Notes: a model not told the origin generated them from the letters alone. A stretch of 64,000 nt of DNA from Typha latifolia (GCA_019914945.1 CM034103.1:6448001-6512000); one strand, 5' to 3'; shown: positions 10,354 to 22,390, numbered from the stretch's first letter. Numbers and translations: made by a program.

Positions 10354-11372
10354 GATCCTGAAAAAACCCTAGACACAAGTATGTATCTAAATACTAGGCA
10401 ATGATATCACTCGTTCGCTTAAGTAAAAGTCCGTAGAAATATTAAGAATGAAAGCAGAGATGAACGCCAAGATTTTAACGTGGAAAAAAAACCACGGATC
10501 CAAACTCGGATCAAAACCAATCACTAGAATAGTAGCAGTTACAAGACTGACTCACAAAACAACCCGTCGATCCAAACGACTTTGTTCTTCTCAGTCTTGC
10601 TCGCTAGAACCCACGATTTACTACTTCTCGTGATTGAAGTCCAACCTCAGTAACTCTCGAGATTGACCTTTCGTCTAGATAGCCCTTAAGACGAAAGATT
10701 AAGTTTTATAGATGAGTGGAACCTTGATAATTGAAGAACCGATGTAGCCTCAAGAAGTCTCCTTCGATAATGCTTCTTCAACCACCTTCAAGATAGGGCA
10801 TCACAATCTTTATATATGATCTCCAAGATAGAGCCAAATCCAAGTCTTATACGTACTCATGAAAGTCCAATTTTATCAAACTTCGTTGGTGCGTTTGAAT
10901 GCGGCCCGGGTGCGTTCGAACGGCATGACTTGAACACAAGTGCGTTTGAACGGGTCCGAGTGCGTTCGAACGCGACAACTTGAATTTTTCAAGTTGCGTT
11001 CGAACGCGTTTATGAACGCAGCTCTCGGTCTGTGTGAATGCAGTACCTGCATTCGAACGCGTTTGTGAACGCGGCTCTCTGTCTATGTGAACGCAGTAAC
11101 CGCGTTCGAACGCGTTTGTGAACGCGGCTCTCTGTCTGTGTGAGCGCAGTACCCACGTTCGAACGCGTTTGTGAACGCGGCTCTCTGTCTGTGTGAACGC
11201 AGATTCCGCGTTCGAACGCGTTTGTGAACGCGGTGTGAACTCAACGGCTTTTCTCCAATAATCTTGCAATTCTTCAAACCAGAGATATTCTAGACTTGTG
11301 TAAAACTCATATACATGAAAAAATACACTTAGAATATTTTGTACACAATTGCCAACAAATAAAAACCTAACA
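10354..11372 (-). mobile_element. 3' LTR, family C (copia, Sirevirus-like)
   Basis: On the minus strand it begins TGTTAGGTTTTTATTTG and ends GGGTTTTTTCA. Directly upstream is a purine tract (CCAAAGGGTGAGAT, 11386-11373), as in copia elements where the polypurine tract abuts TGTTAG. The copia body at 11373-16363 lies on the same strand, so this is its 3' LTR. The same LTR tail recurs at 49578-50485. A tandem array of GCGTTCGAACGC units occupies its centre. Confidence 0.82.
10985..11240 (-). repeat. Tandem array of about 53-60-bp units inside the C LTR
   Basis: Four to five units each contain GCGTTCGAACGCG, then TTTGTGAACGCGGCTC, then TCTGTCTGTGTGAACGCAG. Units differ mainly by C-to-T or G-to-A changes at CpG. 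Every unit carries the perfect palindrome GCGTTCGAACGC or a one-base variant. Confidence 0.85.
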
Positions 11373-11386
11373 ATCTCACCCTTTGG
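11373..11386 (-). other. Polypurine tract of the copia element
   Basis: The minus strand reads CCAAAGGGTGAGAT immediately before the LTR TGTTAGG. This position is where plus-strand DNA synthesis is primed in copia elements. Confidence 0.6.
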
Positions 11387-11780
11387 CAATTTGTGACAAA
11401 ACACCTAGGTTATAAGATATTACAAAGACTTCAAATTGAGCAATCAACAAGACTAGAATATTTTGCACATCAATCCCTACAAATAACCATATACCAATCC
11501 AAGATCAAGTGAAAATAACTTGAAATGAATAAACAATCCAATTCAAACACAAGTTATCAATGGAGCATAAGTTCAAAAGTACTTAAACAGACGAAGATTA
11601 CAATTTCTCCAAGCAAAGTTATAAGCAAGATTAGAAAGATAGAAAGACTGTAATAAACTCCCCCTATTACTATGCTCCCTCTACACACTTAGACACCTAG
11701 ACACTCTACCCCTTTTTGCCACAAATGTCAAAGACTAAGAACTCGGAGGAAACTGACGCTGAAGAATCGTCAACACAGAG

Positions 11781-12657
11781 TCAAAGACAGTCCCCCTGAC
11801 GAGCTTGTTCAGCTCGTAAATCATTCACGGCCGAATGGAGATCCTGCACTTGAGTACTAAGCTGATCAAAACGGTCAGAGTACTGTGGTAACTCCCCCTC
11901 AGAGTGCGATGTGTAACCGTCCGAGCTTTCATCAAAACTATGGAGGTGCGATGAGCGACCAGCGACGGAAGAGGACAGCTTGAGAGGAGACAACTGGTCG
12001 TGAGCTTGACTCCGCTTAAGTGTAATCCGATCCAACGGTTTGTTCAAAGTAAGGGAAGGTTCCGAAACATCCACACGCACCCCACTCTGAGTGCACAAAT
12101 TTGTAATAAAGATGCCAAATGGTAACCCCTCACGAGGTGCTTCTTTCTGGGCAACTCTGAGAATCGAGTCATAGATCACCGCAGCCAAATCAATAGAAAC
12201 TCCAGTTAACATTGCATGAAGAAGGAATGCACGATCCAGACTATTACTGGAATGTCGAGTCTTGGGGGTGACGTTGTACAGACAAAATATGTGAAGCATG
12301 CGAGCCATTGGTGTCAGCTTCACATGCGGCATCATGTTTCCCTTCCAACGTTCCCCTTTGATCAGTACAGTGCCAGCATATTCATCGACATCAGGAAGTG
12401 GAGCAGACGTGGGGTACTAGAACTCACCATCACCATCAGGAAGACGAAGTTTAGCGCGAATAACATCTGCGTCCAAGTATACAGACACCCCATGAACAGT
12501 AGAACGAATACAACGTTCTAAAATAGTGGCATTATAAAAAAAATTCCCGAACAACTTCCACATAAGCAGTCCCGCTCATCCGACACACCGATAACCATCC
12601 TCGCTCAGTAAATATTTGTTCTATCCCCAAAGAAGAAAAATCGGAAATGACCACGAA
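11781..12657 (-). pseudogene. Extra ORF downstream of copia pol ('putative plant transposon protein' type)
   Basis: The frame begins near 12657, just after RNase H ends, and is open except for one TAG near 12415. The downstream 184 codons are uninterrupted. Visible features are YVEVVREFFYNA, then a VHGVSVYLDADVIRAKL-like stretch, TPMARMLHIFCLYNVTPKT, DRAFLLHAMLTGVSIDLAAVIYDSI, GLPFGIFITNLC, and a C-terminal coiled-coil-like tail (RFDQLSTQVQDLHSAVNDL). From memory this matches the domain annotated as 'putative plant transposon protein' (PF20167). It occupies the place where Sireviruses carry their env-like third ORF. I see no convincing transmembrane segment. Confidence 0.6.
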
Positions 12658-12669
12658 CGGGTCCCAAAA

Positions 12670-13107
12670 TTATATTTGTACCGCCCGACAGCCGTTGAAG
12701 TAGAAAACTTTGGAGCCGAAGTAGGTGACGATGGCTATTGTCTTGTTTTCAACTAACTCGCATATAAAATGATGTCGGATATCAATGTGCTTTGTACGCG
12801 AGTGTTGAACAGGATTTTTCGAAATATTAATAACACCCATGTTGTCACAATAAAGCACCATAGTATCTTGTTCAATGCCGTAATCTTTGACCATCTGTTT
12901 CATCCATAGTAACTGAGAACAACAACTTCCCGCTGCAATGTACTCGGCCTCCGCAGTAGATAAAGATATCAAGTTTTGTTTCTTACTATGCCAAGCAACC
13001 AGATTGTTTCCAATATAAAAACATCCATCTAAGATACTTTTTCTATCATCACATGAACCTGCCCAATCAGAATCTATGTATCCAGATATGATAAACTCCC
13101 GAGTCAT
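12670..13107 (-). pseudogene. Ty1/copia RNase H
   Basis: Copia RNase H with GYIDSDWAGSCDDRKS, WHSKKQNLISLSTAEAEY, AAGSCCSQLLWMKQMVKDYG, LYCDNMGVINISKNPVQHSRTKHI and DIRHHFICELVENK. The GSCCSQ-type motif is typical of Sireviruses. It is part of the minus-strand pol and is separated from RT by a frameshift or stop near 13110. Confidence 0.88.
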
Positions 13108-13114
13108 ACGTAAA

Positions 13115-14277
13115 CTAGATACCTAAGTCAATTGTGCCACCGACATATTTTATGATACGTTTCACAGCAAACAAATTTGTCTCCTTAGGTTCAAACTGAA
13201 ACCTAGCACACACACCGATACTAAATGCAATGTCAGGTCTACTACTAGTTAAGTACAAAAGACTACCAATCATGCTCCTATACAGTGTCTGATCAACACT
13301 TTTTTCTGAAATATCCTTACCTAGTTTGGTAGTTGTACTCATAGGAGTTCTAGCATGTTTTGCATTTTCTAAACCGAATTTAGTCACAAGATCCTTAACA
13401 TACTTGGTTTGAGCGATAAATATCCCTCTTTCCAACTAAGTAATTTGAAGTCCCAAAAAGAACTTCAACTCACCCATCATGCTCATCTCAAAATGACTAT
13501 ACATAAGATTTGCAAACTCCTTAGCTAATGATCGACTAGCCCCGAAAACAATGTCATCCACATAAATTTGTGCCACAACTAAACTCTTGTTTGACCGTCT
13601 AATAAACAATGTCTTGTCCACTCCCCCTCGAGTGAACTCTGCATCCACTGAAAAAGTTGTCAACTTCTCATACCAAGCTTTGGAGCTTGTTTTAGCCCGT
13701 AGAGGGCCTTTTTCAGTTTAAACACATGAGAAGGAAATTTTTGATCTTCGAACCATTTCGGTTGTTCTACATAAACATCTTCATTCAGAGTACCATTCAA
13801 GAAAGCACTTTTCACATCCATTTAAAACAATTTAAATTTTAAGTGACAAGCAATAGCAAGCAGTATACGAATAGATTCTAATCTAGCAATAGGAGCAAAT
13901 GTCTTATCAAAATCTATACCCTCAACCTGAGTATATCCCTGTGCTACTAGTCTAGCTTTATTTCAAACTATATTGCCATGTTCATCACTTTTATTCTTGT
14001 AAATCCATTTTGTTCTAATAACGTTCACATTCTTAGGTCTAGGAACTAAATACCAAACATCATTCCTAGAAAATTGTTCTAATTCCTCATGCATAGCATT
14101 AACCCAAGAATCGTCTAACAATGCTTCTTTCGCATTTTTAGGTTCGAAAGAAGATATATAACAAGTAAATGATACCTCACTTTGGATTTGTCGTCTTGTT
14201 TTAATTGGTTCATTTACGTCTCCGATCACTTGTGACAATGGATGATCTAGCTGATGGTTCCGGTACGTTGCAGTCAT
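13115..14277 (-). pseudogene. Ty1/copia reverse transcriptase
   Basis: Copia RT in several broken frames. The N-terminal block (EPKNAKEALLDDSWVNAM, WYLVPRPKNVNVIRTKWIYKNK) lies in 14277-13963. The palm with an intact catalytic box IYVDDIVFGA is in 13663-13436, followed by LKFFLGLQIT. The thumb lies at 13435-13115 (YVKDLVTKFGLENAKHARTPMS, SLLYLTSSRPDIAFSIGVCARF). At least two stops or frameshifts make it non-functional. Confidence 0.88.
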
Positions 14278-14539
14278 CTTTGTTCATTTCAACTTTGTCC
14301 TCGTCTTGATTCTCAATTTCCAGATCAAGCTCCTTTCTTATTTCTTCGTCATATGTATCTGCAGAAACAGAAATAGGAGTAGCTTTAGTTAAATCAATAG
14401 TGGATTTATCTATCATAACATTAGCAGATTCCATAACCGTAGAAGTGTCAAGATTAAATATTTTGTAGGCTCTGCTATTATTCGAATACCCTAAGAAGAT
14501 GCCTTCATTACTTCTAGTGTCAAATTTAGTCAAATATTC

Positions 14540-15203
14540 TCAATCACGCAAGATATAGCATTTACTACCAAAAACTCGAAAATATTTAACACTAGGTTTC
14601 TTACCTTTCCAGATTTCATATGCAGTCACTTTTGTACCTGGTCTTAGATAAACACGATTTATCACATGTACCGCTGTATTGACCGTCTCTACCCAAAACC
14701 TTTGAGGAACATTTTTAGCGTGAAGCATAACCCCAGTCCATTTCGCACAACTCGGTTCTTTCTTTCCACAATCTCGTTCTGTTGTGGAGTTATAGGAGCT
14801 GAAAATTTATGTTACATACCAAGAGAATCGCAAAATATGGAAAAAAAATTATTTTCAATTTATTTTTCATTTTGCAATTTTAAGCATAGTGATTTAAAAA
14901 CTTCAAAGGTTTCAGACTTCTCACGTAGAAAGGCAACCCAGATATAGCTGGAGTAATCATCGACCATTAAGAATATATAGCGGTTACCTCCAAGACTTTT
15001 CGTTTTTGTTGGACCCATCAAGTCCATGTGAGAACTAATTGGAGCACACGGTCGGTGGTAGCTGCATTTAACTTCTTGTGTGAAATCATAGTTTGTTTTC
15101 CAATTTGACACGAACCGCACACTCTTTTTGACATTTCTTTCATATTAGATATTCCTCTTACCACTTCTTGTTTGGACAGAGTAAATAATTCCTTGTGATT
15201 CAC
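14540..15203 (-). pseudogene. Ty1/copia integrase
   Basis: Contains the zinc-finger end (CGSCQIGKQT) near 15110 and the catalytic core (HMDLMGPTKTKSLGGNRYIF, LMVDDYSSYIWVAFLREKSE) at 15047-14890. The C-terminal half (MLHAKNVPQRFWVETVNTAVHVINRV, WKGKKPSVKYFRVFGSKCY) is at 14728-14540. A frameshift near 14860 and stops separate the parts. The downstream linker (14533-14210) begins with FDTRSNEGIFLGYSNNSRAY. Confidence 0.85.
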
Positions 15204-15476
15204 ATGTCTAAGACGTTGATGCCAAAGATCTGCAATGTCAAAAGAGGCACTGTTACATTTCAGTTTATGTGATGTTCCAACAACATAGCAATTATCAGAT
15301 GTTCTAGATCCATAACATATAACATTACCACCATGATCTAGAATAGTACAATTATTTTTGGAGAATTTTACCTCATAATCTTCATCACAAAATTAAGTGA
15401 TACTCAGAAGATTTGCTTTCAAGCCCTTAACACAAAGAACATTTTCAAGAATAGGAACCCCCGGAGAACTTACCTT

Positions 15477-16363
15477 TCATTTACCTATTATCTTGGATGA
15501 ATTACCATATCTAAATGTCACAACTCCCCATTCTTGTTTTTCAACATTAGAAAATAACGACTTGTCACCCGACATATGTCTTGAACAGTCACTGTCTAAA
15601 TACCACAAATCAGAATTTAAAGCTTTCAAAACTATATGCACAACATAACATTTCAAATCACTTTTCTTGACCCATATGACCTTTATTTTTATCCCATAAA
15701 TAAAAGCAGTGCTAGGTTTTTGCAAAAATTTGCAATGAGGTCGAATATGCCCTAGAATGCCGCAATGATAGCATGTCGGAACAAACCATTTTCTACTCAC
15801 CTTTTGTCGAGGAGTGTAACTAAAGTTTACCTTTGGTGCCGTTGACGATTCACCAGTTTGTAGATTCACCTTTAGTTTAGAAGTATTCATCCAGGATTGC
15901 TTTGTAAATGCGGTTGATGACTTCAGATATTCTTCCTTTTGTATACTTGCATAAACGAAGATAGTTTTATTATTATTTGAATTACTAGTGTATCCAACAC
16001 CATACCTGTCTTTTCTAGAGATCTGAGCCTTTAGGATCTCGTCAAGTTTGTTCTTTCCTTTTAGAAATGTTACTTCCTTATTTAGTCGCTCTAGTTCAAT
16101 TTCATCAGCCTTCATTTTATTTTTTGCATTGTCAAGTTGTTTAGAAAGGTCTTTGACACATTCAAGTTCCAATTTGTACTTCTCCTCAAATTGAATTTTT
16201 TCAAGTTCGATTACCTTGAGTCGTTGATGTAGTCTAAGATTGCTTTTCTTAAGTTTAAACGACTCTAGGTACAGGTCATTATATGCATTTTGTATTTCAG
16301 ATTCATCTTCTTCAGCTGGTAACATATCCTGATCATCTGTACTATCAGTATCAACAAAGATCG
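15477..16363 (-). pseudogene. Ty1/copia gag and protease start
   Basis: The gag C-terminal half has a long coiled coil (LKKSNLRLHQRLKVIELEK onward) and a CCHC knuckle (CYHCGILGHIRPHC). It runs into the retropepsin region WYLDSDCSRHMSGD, where the usual DSGCS active site reads DSDCS and is therefore probably inactive. The upstream part of gag, the PBS and the 5' LTR are missing. At 16363/16364 the sequence switches to an oppositely oriented gypsy gag. Confidence 0.82.
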
Positions 16364-17716
16364 ATGCCTCAAGAAGGATCAACGGTGGGACCACACCGAA
16401 CTGATACCCCACAAGTCCATGTGCAACATGTTAGTGTCAATGATCCTCTTTTTACCTATGCCTACACATCATTCCCTACCTCTGATAAAAAACCCAAGAT
16501 CGGCGGTGGTGGAACCCAAGAGGCGTGCAGCACTAGTGCGCTTCATCGATGAGGAGGATTTACACTTTGAAGATGATATTGATCCCTTTGGAGATGGTGA
16601 TGGGCGAGCTTGAGGATTTAGAGAAGGAGATCAACATGCACAAAGGTTCAGACATGAACCAAGGATCTTTTGCGAACCCGACAATGCTATTCGGGGGAGA
16701 ACCACATGCTTGGACTTTTTAAAATTCTAAGGTGATTATCCAACGGATTGGGTGTTTCAAGTGGAGCAATACTTTGATTGCCAAGGGACAGCGGAGGACA
16801 CAAAGGTCCAGATGGCAAGCTTTCACCTCCAAGGAACGACATTGCATTGGTATCGATCGGTTATTCGTGGTGGAGGATTTATCGGTTGGGCTAACTTTTG
16901 TAGGAGGACTACTTGTAGATTTGGGACAGTGGCATATGAAGATTTTATTCCTCATTAAGCAAGCTAGTTCAAAGATATTGGAGTATCAAGCAGAATTTGA
17001 ATAGTTAGTAATCGTTGTGAGCCACCTTGGCCCGAACTGACATTGATGAGCACATTCATTTCAGGGCTGCGGGAGTAGATATAGGCGGATATTTAAGCTC
17101 TTAATCCTAACACTCTTGAGGAGGTCTTCGAGAAGGCCGTGAGGATGGAGCAAAAGCATAAGGCTCTCAAGATTACAGCAAAAATAAGTTGGGGCAATCG
17201 AGACGGTTGGTTTGCACCTAGAATGCCGGATAGAAATTCTACGGGTTCAATGACAGCAATTGCTAGTACTAGACCACGACAACCTTTGAGACCTTCTTCC
17301 GATGTTAGAGGAGGCACAAGACCCCCCGTTTGAACTCTCACACCTGCCTAGATGGAGGAGCAAAGAGTGAAGGGCCTTTGCTTTCGATGTGATGAACGGT
17401 TTACCCCCAAGCATCGGTGTTCCAAACCGATCGGAGTGTGATGCTTATCGACGATCTCGAGGAGGACAATGAGGTTGTTGGTGATGGAGAGTGTTCAGAG
17501 GAGGTCCACGAGGAGGCCATTGAGGAGGACGCGGAGACAGATGTCCAAGCTGAAATATCGATGCATGCATATTCTGGTATTTTTGCGCCGAGGACAATGC
17601 GGGTAAATGGACTCGTTAGAAAGCATTGTGCGCACATCCCCATCGATTCTGAGAATACCCACAACTTTTTAGATGAGAGGCTAGTGAGGAGATTGGGCTT
17701 GGATGTTGAACCGACC
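16364..17716 (+). pseudogene. Ty3/gypsy family A gag-protease fragment
   Basis: Decayed gag homologous to the copies at 18606-19870 and 44587-45130. It includes an acidic linker (VDEEDLHFED region), a core with ASFHLQGTTLHWYRSVI, a zinc-knuckle remnant near 17380-17410 and the protease start. The active site reads PIDSENTHNF instead of LIDSGST. Frames change several times. It breaks off at ...GLDVEPT where an A-family LTR starts at 17717. Confidence 0.83.
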
Positions 17717-18549
17717 TAATACACTTAGTTAGGATCTTTTCTTATTGCATTAGTTATTTAATTTTATTAAAATAAAATTCTTGTAGGTTACATTCGAACG
17801 CAGGAGGGGTCGCGTTCGAACGCCCTTGCAAATGCCTGCATCAGGTTCGCAAATACAGATAACATATATTGCGCATTCAAAAATGGTTGGGCGAGTTCGA
17901 ACGCCCGCGTTTGAATGCATGCATCGCGTTAGCACATACAGTGAACGCCTTTTGTGCGTTCGAACACGATCGGATGAGCTCGAACGCGATCGATGGGAAT
18001 CCTCTAGAATTAGGGTTACTTATCATTTTAGGACTTGTTGGCTAACCTCTATATATATGTGGATGGCAGCTAAATTCATTATGCTATTGGAATAGTGATT
18101 TTCTTACCTCTCTATCATCGATCTACCCTAATCTCACTCCTCCCTCTTCACCATCTTTCCACCTCTACCGCTGGCAAGGTTTCTCCTAACTTTTAATCTC
18201 CCTCGACTGTTGAGCCACCCCTCTTCTTTGGGATCTCGACCACTTCGTTCCATTCATTTACATCCTTTAATCACATCCACCATCCACCACCATCTCCATA
18301 CCCATCCATAACCCTAACATCCACTCCACCCGTCACCCCCACAATCACCCATGTTATTCCGTGTCTTTGTCCTTTCAAAAGTTGTAGATTAGGAAGTTAC
18401 GAATCGAATCAACTTGGTTTCATAATTTTCTGACTACCAGAGAATATTTGATGAATATTTTCCCACGATTGCACGGATTATTTTCTATAATAAATTCGGA
18501 TCTTAAGGGAATTATTCCAAAATCAACCTTTTGGTACAATAACCCATCA
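17717..18549 (+). mobile_element. 5' LTR, family A
   Basis: Starts TAATACACTTAGTTAGG (first dinucleotide mutated from TG) and ends AACCCATCA. It carries the GTTCGAACG block (17790-17990) and a TATA region near 18046-18058. A primer-binding site follows at 18553, so this is the 5' LTR of the gypsy element to its right. Confidence 0.85.
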
Positions 18550-18552
18550 ATT

Positions 18553-18566
18553 TGGTATCAGAGCAG
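18553..18566 (+). other. Primer-binding site (initiator tRNA-Met)
   Basis: TGGTATCAGAGCAG lies 3 bp after the LTR. TGGTATCAGAGC is the complement of the 3' end of plant initiator tRNA-Met, the usual primer of plant gypsy and copia elements. Confidence 0.85.
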
Positions 18567-18605
18567 GCGAACCTTAGACTTCCATTATTGGTTGACACAA
18601 GGAAG

Positions 18606-19870
18606 ATGATATCAACAAGGAGTCCTATAGAAAGCACACTGACAAAGGAAGACTTAATCCATGATGACCCTAACCGTCAGGTCGATTCGTTTGGAGCGAC
18701 CACGGCAGGACCGAGTCAACTAACTTCCATGGGTGTGAATATGAGCTTATCGGATGAACTTAGGGGCATGTTCCAAACATTGTTGCATAGAGTTGACCCA
18801 ATTCAAAAGGATCACAATAATTTCAAAGAATATGTGATGAACCAATTGGGTTCGTCATCTCCTCAACGACGATCAGAGTTTCAAAAAGGACCAGTGATGG
18901 GACCTCATCGAACCAATACCCCACAAATCCAAGTGTGTCATGTGAGTGTCAATGATCCCCTCTTACCTATGCCTACACATCATCCCCCACCTCCGTTACA
19001 AAACCTAAGGTCGGGGTTGGTGGAACCCGAGAGGCATGCGACACCGATGCGCTTCGTCGATGAGGAAGATTGGCACTTTGAGGATCAGGTTCATCCCTTT
19101 GGAGATGGTGATGGACGTGCTTGAGGATTTAGAGAAAGTGATCAACATGCACAAAGGTTCAGACCTAAACCAAGGATCTTTCGTGAACCCGACAATGCAA
19201 TTCGGGGGAGAACCACATGCTTGGATTTTCCAAAATTCCAAGGCGGTGATCCAACGGATTGGGTGTTTGAAGTTGAACAATACTTTGATTGTCAAGGGAC
19301 AACGGAGGACAAAAAAGTTCAGATGGCAAGCTTTCACCTCTAAGGAACGGCATTGCATTGGTATAGATCGGTTATTTGTGGATGAGAATTTACCGGATGG
19401 GCTAATTTTTGTAGGAGGATTACACACAGATTTGGGACAACAACATATGAAGATTTTGCTGCCACATTAAGCAAGATGGTTCAGAGGATGACCATATTGG
19501 AGTACCAAGCTGAGTTTGAAAGAGTTAGTAGTCGTTGTGAGCCACTTTGGCCCGAACCGATATTGATGAGCACATTTATGTCAGGGCTACGGGATGAGAT
19601 ACAGGCGGATGTCCATGCTCTTTGTCCTACTACTCTTGAGGAGGCCCTTGAGAAGGCCATGAGGATAGAGCAAAAGCATAAGGCTCTAATGATGGCAGTG
19701 AAAACCAATTAGGGCAACGAAGATGGGTAGTTTGCACCTAGAACGTCGGATGGAAATTCTGTAGGTTCAAAAACAGCGGCTCCGAGTACTGTCCCATGAC
19801 CACCTTTGAGATCTTCTTTCGATATTAGAGGAGGCATAAGACCCCCATTCGAACTATCACACCTGCCCAG
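18606..19870 (+). pseudogene. Ty3/gypsy family A gag
   Basis: The first ATG after the PBS is at 18606 and the frame is open to a TGA at 19122-19124. Gag then continues in other frames. Features are LRGMFQTLLHRVDPIQKDH, a proline-rich linker, a gag core with PTDWVFEVEQYFDCQG and ALHWYRSV, then YQAEFERVSSRCEPLWPE and FMSGLRDEIQADVHALCP (19476-19712). A degenerate zinc knuckle lies near 19885. Several stops show it is dead. Confidence 0.85.
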
Positions 19871-19957
19871 GTGGAGGAGCAAAGAGCGAAGGGTTTTTGC
19901 TTTTGATGTGATAAGCGTTTAATCCCCGGTCATCAGTATTCCAAACTGATTAAGAGT

Positions 19958-20330
19958 GTGATGCTCATTAATGGTCTCAAGGAGGATGATGAGGTTGTTG
20001 ATGATGAAATATCGATGCATACATATTCAAGTACTTCCGCGCCGAGGACGTTACTGGTAGACGGACTCGTTAGAAAACATTGTGTGCACATCCTGATCGA
20101 TTCGGAGAGTACACACAATTTTCTAAACAAGAGGTTAGTAAAGAGATTGGGTTTGGATGCCGAACCGACCACGGGATTTGACATTGCTATTGGAGACGGC
20201 ACGAAGCTTAAGGTGGAGAGCTTGTGTCACCGGGTCAGTATATGAATGAAGGACACGACATCATTATGGACGTGTATCCATTGGCGCTATGAGGAGCGGA
20301 CATTGTCCTTGGTACTCAGTTGTTACAGAG
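19958..20330 (+). pseudogene. Ty3/gypsy family A protease
   Basis: Retropepsin-like segment with RKHCVHILIDSESTHNF, where the usual DSG reads DSE. GLDAEPTTGFDIAIGDGTKLK and a frameshifted GADIVLGTQ equivalent follow. Loss of the Gly in the catalytic loop suggests an inactive enzyme. Confidence 0.8.
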
Positions 20331-20589
20331 TTTGGGACCCATCACATTTGATTTCTGGAGCATGTGGATGAAATTAAAACAAGGAAACAAAGATGTGCGG
20401 CTTGATGGTGTTCAGTTTTCGTCGATTCCTGCGATGCTGCCTATGGTGGGGCTTCCTTGTGCATATGATTTGGCCTATCTTCTTCAATTAGGACCAGTAG
20501 GAGATGAGCCTCAAATGAGTTCAGGTACTACCATTGAATTGTCTAATTTATTATATAACTTTTCTAGACTGTTTGAGGAGCCACAGGAG

Positions 20590-21210
20590 TTGCAACCGAG
20601 GTGAACGGCGAACCACCGCATAGAGATTGTACCTGGGGCTACACCGGCAAATGTGAGGCCATATCGATATTCATATATCCAAAAAGAAGTTATTGCTAAA
20701 ATGGTAGCCGAGATTTTGGAGCAAGACCTCATACAACCAAGTCATAGCTCATACTCATCCCCCGTGGTATTGGTGCAAAAAAAGGACGGGATATGGTATT
20801 TTTGCGTCGACTATCGGGCACTAAATGCTATTACCGTCAAGGACCGATATTCTATTCTGGTTATAGAGAAGCTGCTGGATGAGCTTGTAGGGGCAACTAT
20901 ATTCAGCAAGCTTGACTGGAGGGCCTGGTATCACCAAATTAGAGTTCACTTGGCGGATGTGTACAAAACTGCATTTTGGACACCAGACGGGCATTATGAA
21001 TTCCGGGTGATGCCTTTTGGTCTCACCAATGCTCCAGCTACCTTTCAAGGCCTCATGAATGATATATTTTGGCCTCTATTGTGAAGGTATATCTCGGTAT
21101 TTTTTGACGACATTTTGGTGCATAGCGAGAGTGGATTGGAGTATTAGCAGCATTTGGAGGACGTGCTAAATTTGTTGAAGGAAAATCAATTGAAGATCAA
21201 GAAGTCCAAG
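20590..21210 (+). pseudogene. Ty3/gypsy family A reverse transcriptase
   Basis: RT with [74 protein letters not shown] and the catalytic box VFFDDILVHS. The box is intact apart from Phe replacing Tyr. Stops occur at 21082 and in the thumb near 21147. Confidence 0.88.
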
Positions 21211-21993
21211 TGCCTATGGGGAGTACCACAAGTAGAGTATTTAGGCCACATCATTTTAGCGGATGGTGTAGCAACGGATTCTCAAAAGGTTGTATGCATG
21301 ACCGCTTAGCCTATTTCTACTACTACCATCGAATTGCGAGGATTTTTGGGGCTGACCGGATACTATCGTCGTTTCATTGCTAGATATTGCAAGATCGCTG
21401 CTCTTCTCACTTTTTTATTGAAGAAGGACTCTTTTAGATGGACAAATGAAGCCACCGTAGCCTTTGAAAAACTAAAAATAGTAATGACGATGGCCGCCGT
21501 TTTAGCGTTACCAAACTTCACCAAAGAGTTCATTGTGGAATGTGATGCATCTAGAGTTGGCATAGGAGCTATGCTAATACAAGGAGGCTGTCTCATTGCA
21601 TATTTTAGCAAGGCTTTATCACAAAAATCTCAACAATTATCAACTTATGAGAGAGAGATGTTGGCAATTCTGTATGGAGTGACAAAGTGGAGGCCTTATT
21701 TGATCGGTAGACGATTCATTATACGAATCAATCAAAGAAGTCTTCCATACTTTATGGGACAACGTATACACACTCTGGCACAGCAGAGATGGGTCACAAA
21801 ATTGTTGGGATATGATTATGAAATACAATACAAGAAGGGAATGGAAAATAGGGCGGCGGATGCACTATCGTGTCAACCCGATACCGCCGAGCTTGTAGCC
21901 TATTCTTCTCCTACTTTTTCCTTCCTTGTCGAACTGAGGTATGCATGTACATCTGACCTATATTTTGAGATCGTTGCAGGAGGTGTTGTATGA
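21211..21993 (+). pseudogene. Ty3/gypsy family A RNase H
   Basis: Continues from the RT thumb (VEYLGHIILADGV, ELRGFLGLTGYYRRF) into RNase H ([72 protein letters not shown]). The last 219 codons (21334-21993) are uninterrupted. It ends just before the integrase would begin, so the element lacks integrase and 3' LTR here. Confidence 0.88.
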
Positions 21994-22390
21994 TCCAGAG
22001 TGCCATCCAGAGTTGGAGAATCGAGGCAGCTGAGGTATGCTCTTTTTCTGTATATTAACCAATCTAAATCTCTAAAAGTTACCACTAGTGCTTCTTCTCA
22101 TCTCTTCTTCCTCTCTATGCATATTTTTGCTCTCTTTTATTGCCCTCCTTATCCTTCCCACTCTGCTCACTGCTATTGTAACACCCCAAAATATATATAT
22201 ATATAAAAAAAAAATCTCTCTCTCTCTGACTAACGAGCACGTGCGTCAGCTTGCCACCCTGCCCCCTCCCTTTTCCTCTTCCTCTTCCTTTCCTTTGCCG
22301 TGCACGCCACCTTCCCCATCTCCCTCATCTTTTCTTTCCCTCACCGCAGCCCTCCCACCTCCAGCCTCTCACCTTACCCTCCATTTGCTA

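Noticed and set aside
10985..11240. CRISPR array
   Set aside because: Regular palindromic repeats and spacers look superficially similar, but units are tandem copies with no unique spacers, in a plant LTR.
10847..11404. A 185-codon frame with HKRVRTR-like repeats
   Set aside because: Translation of the tandem palindrome units of the copia LTR. Repeat periodicity explains it.
16364..16412. Extension of the copia gag frame to 16412
   Set aside because: The last 16 codons are antisense to a gypsy gag that starts at about 16364. The copia sequence is truncated there.
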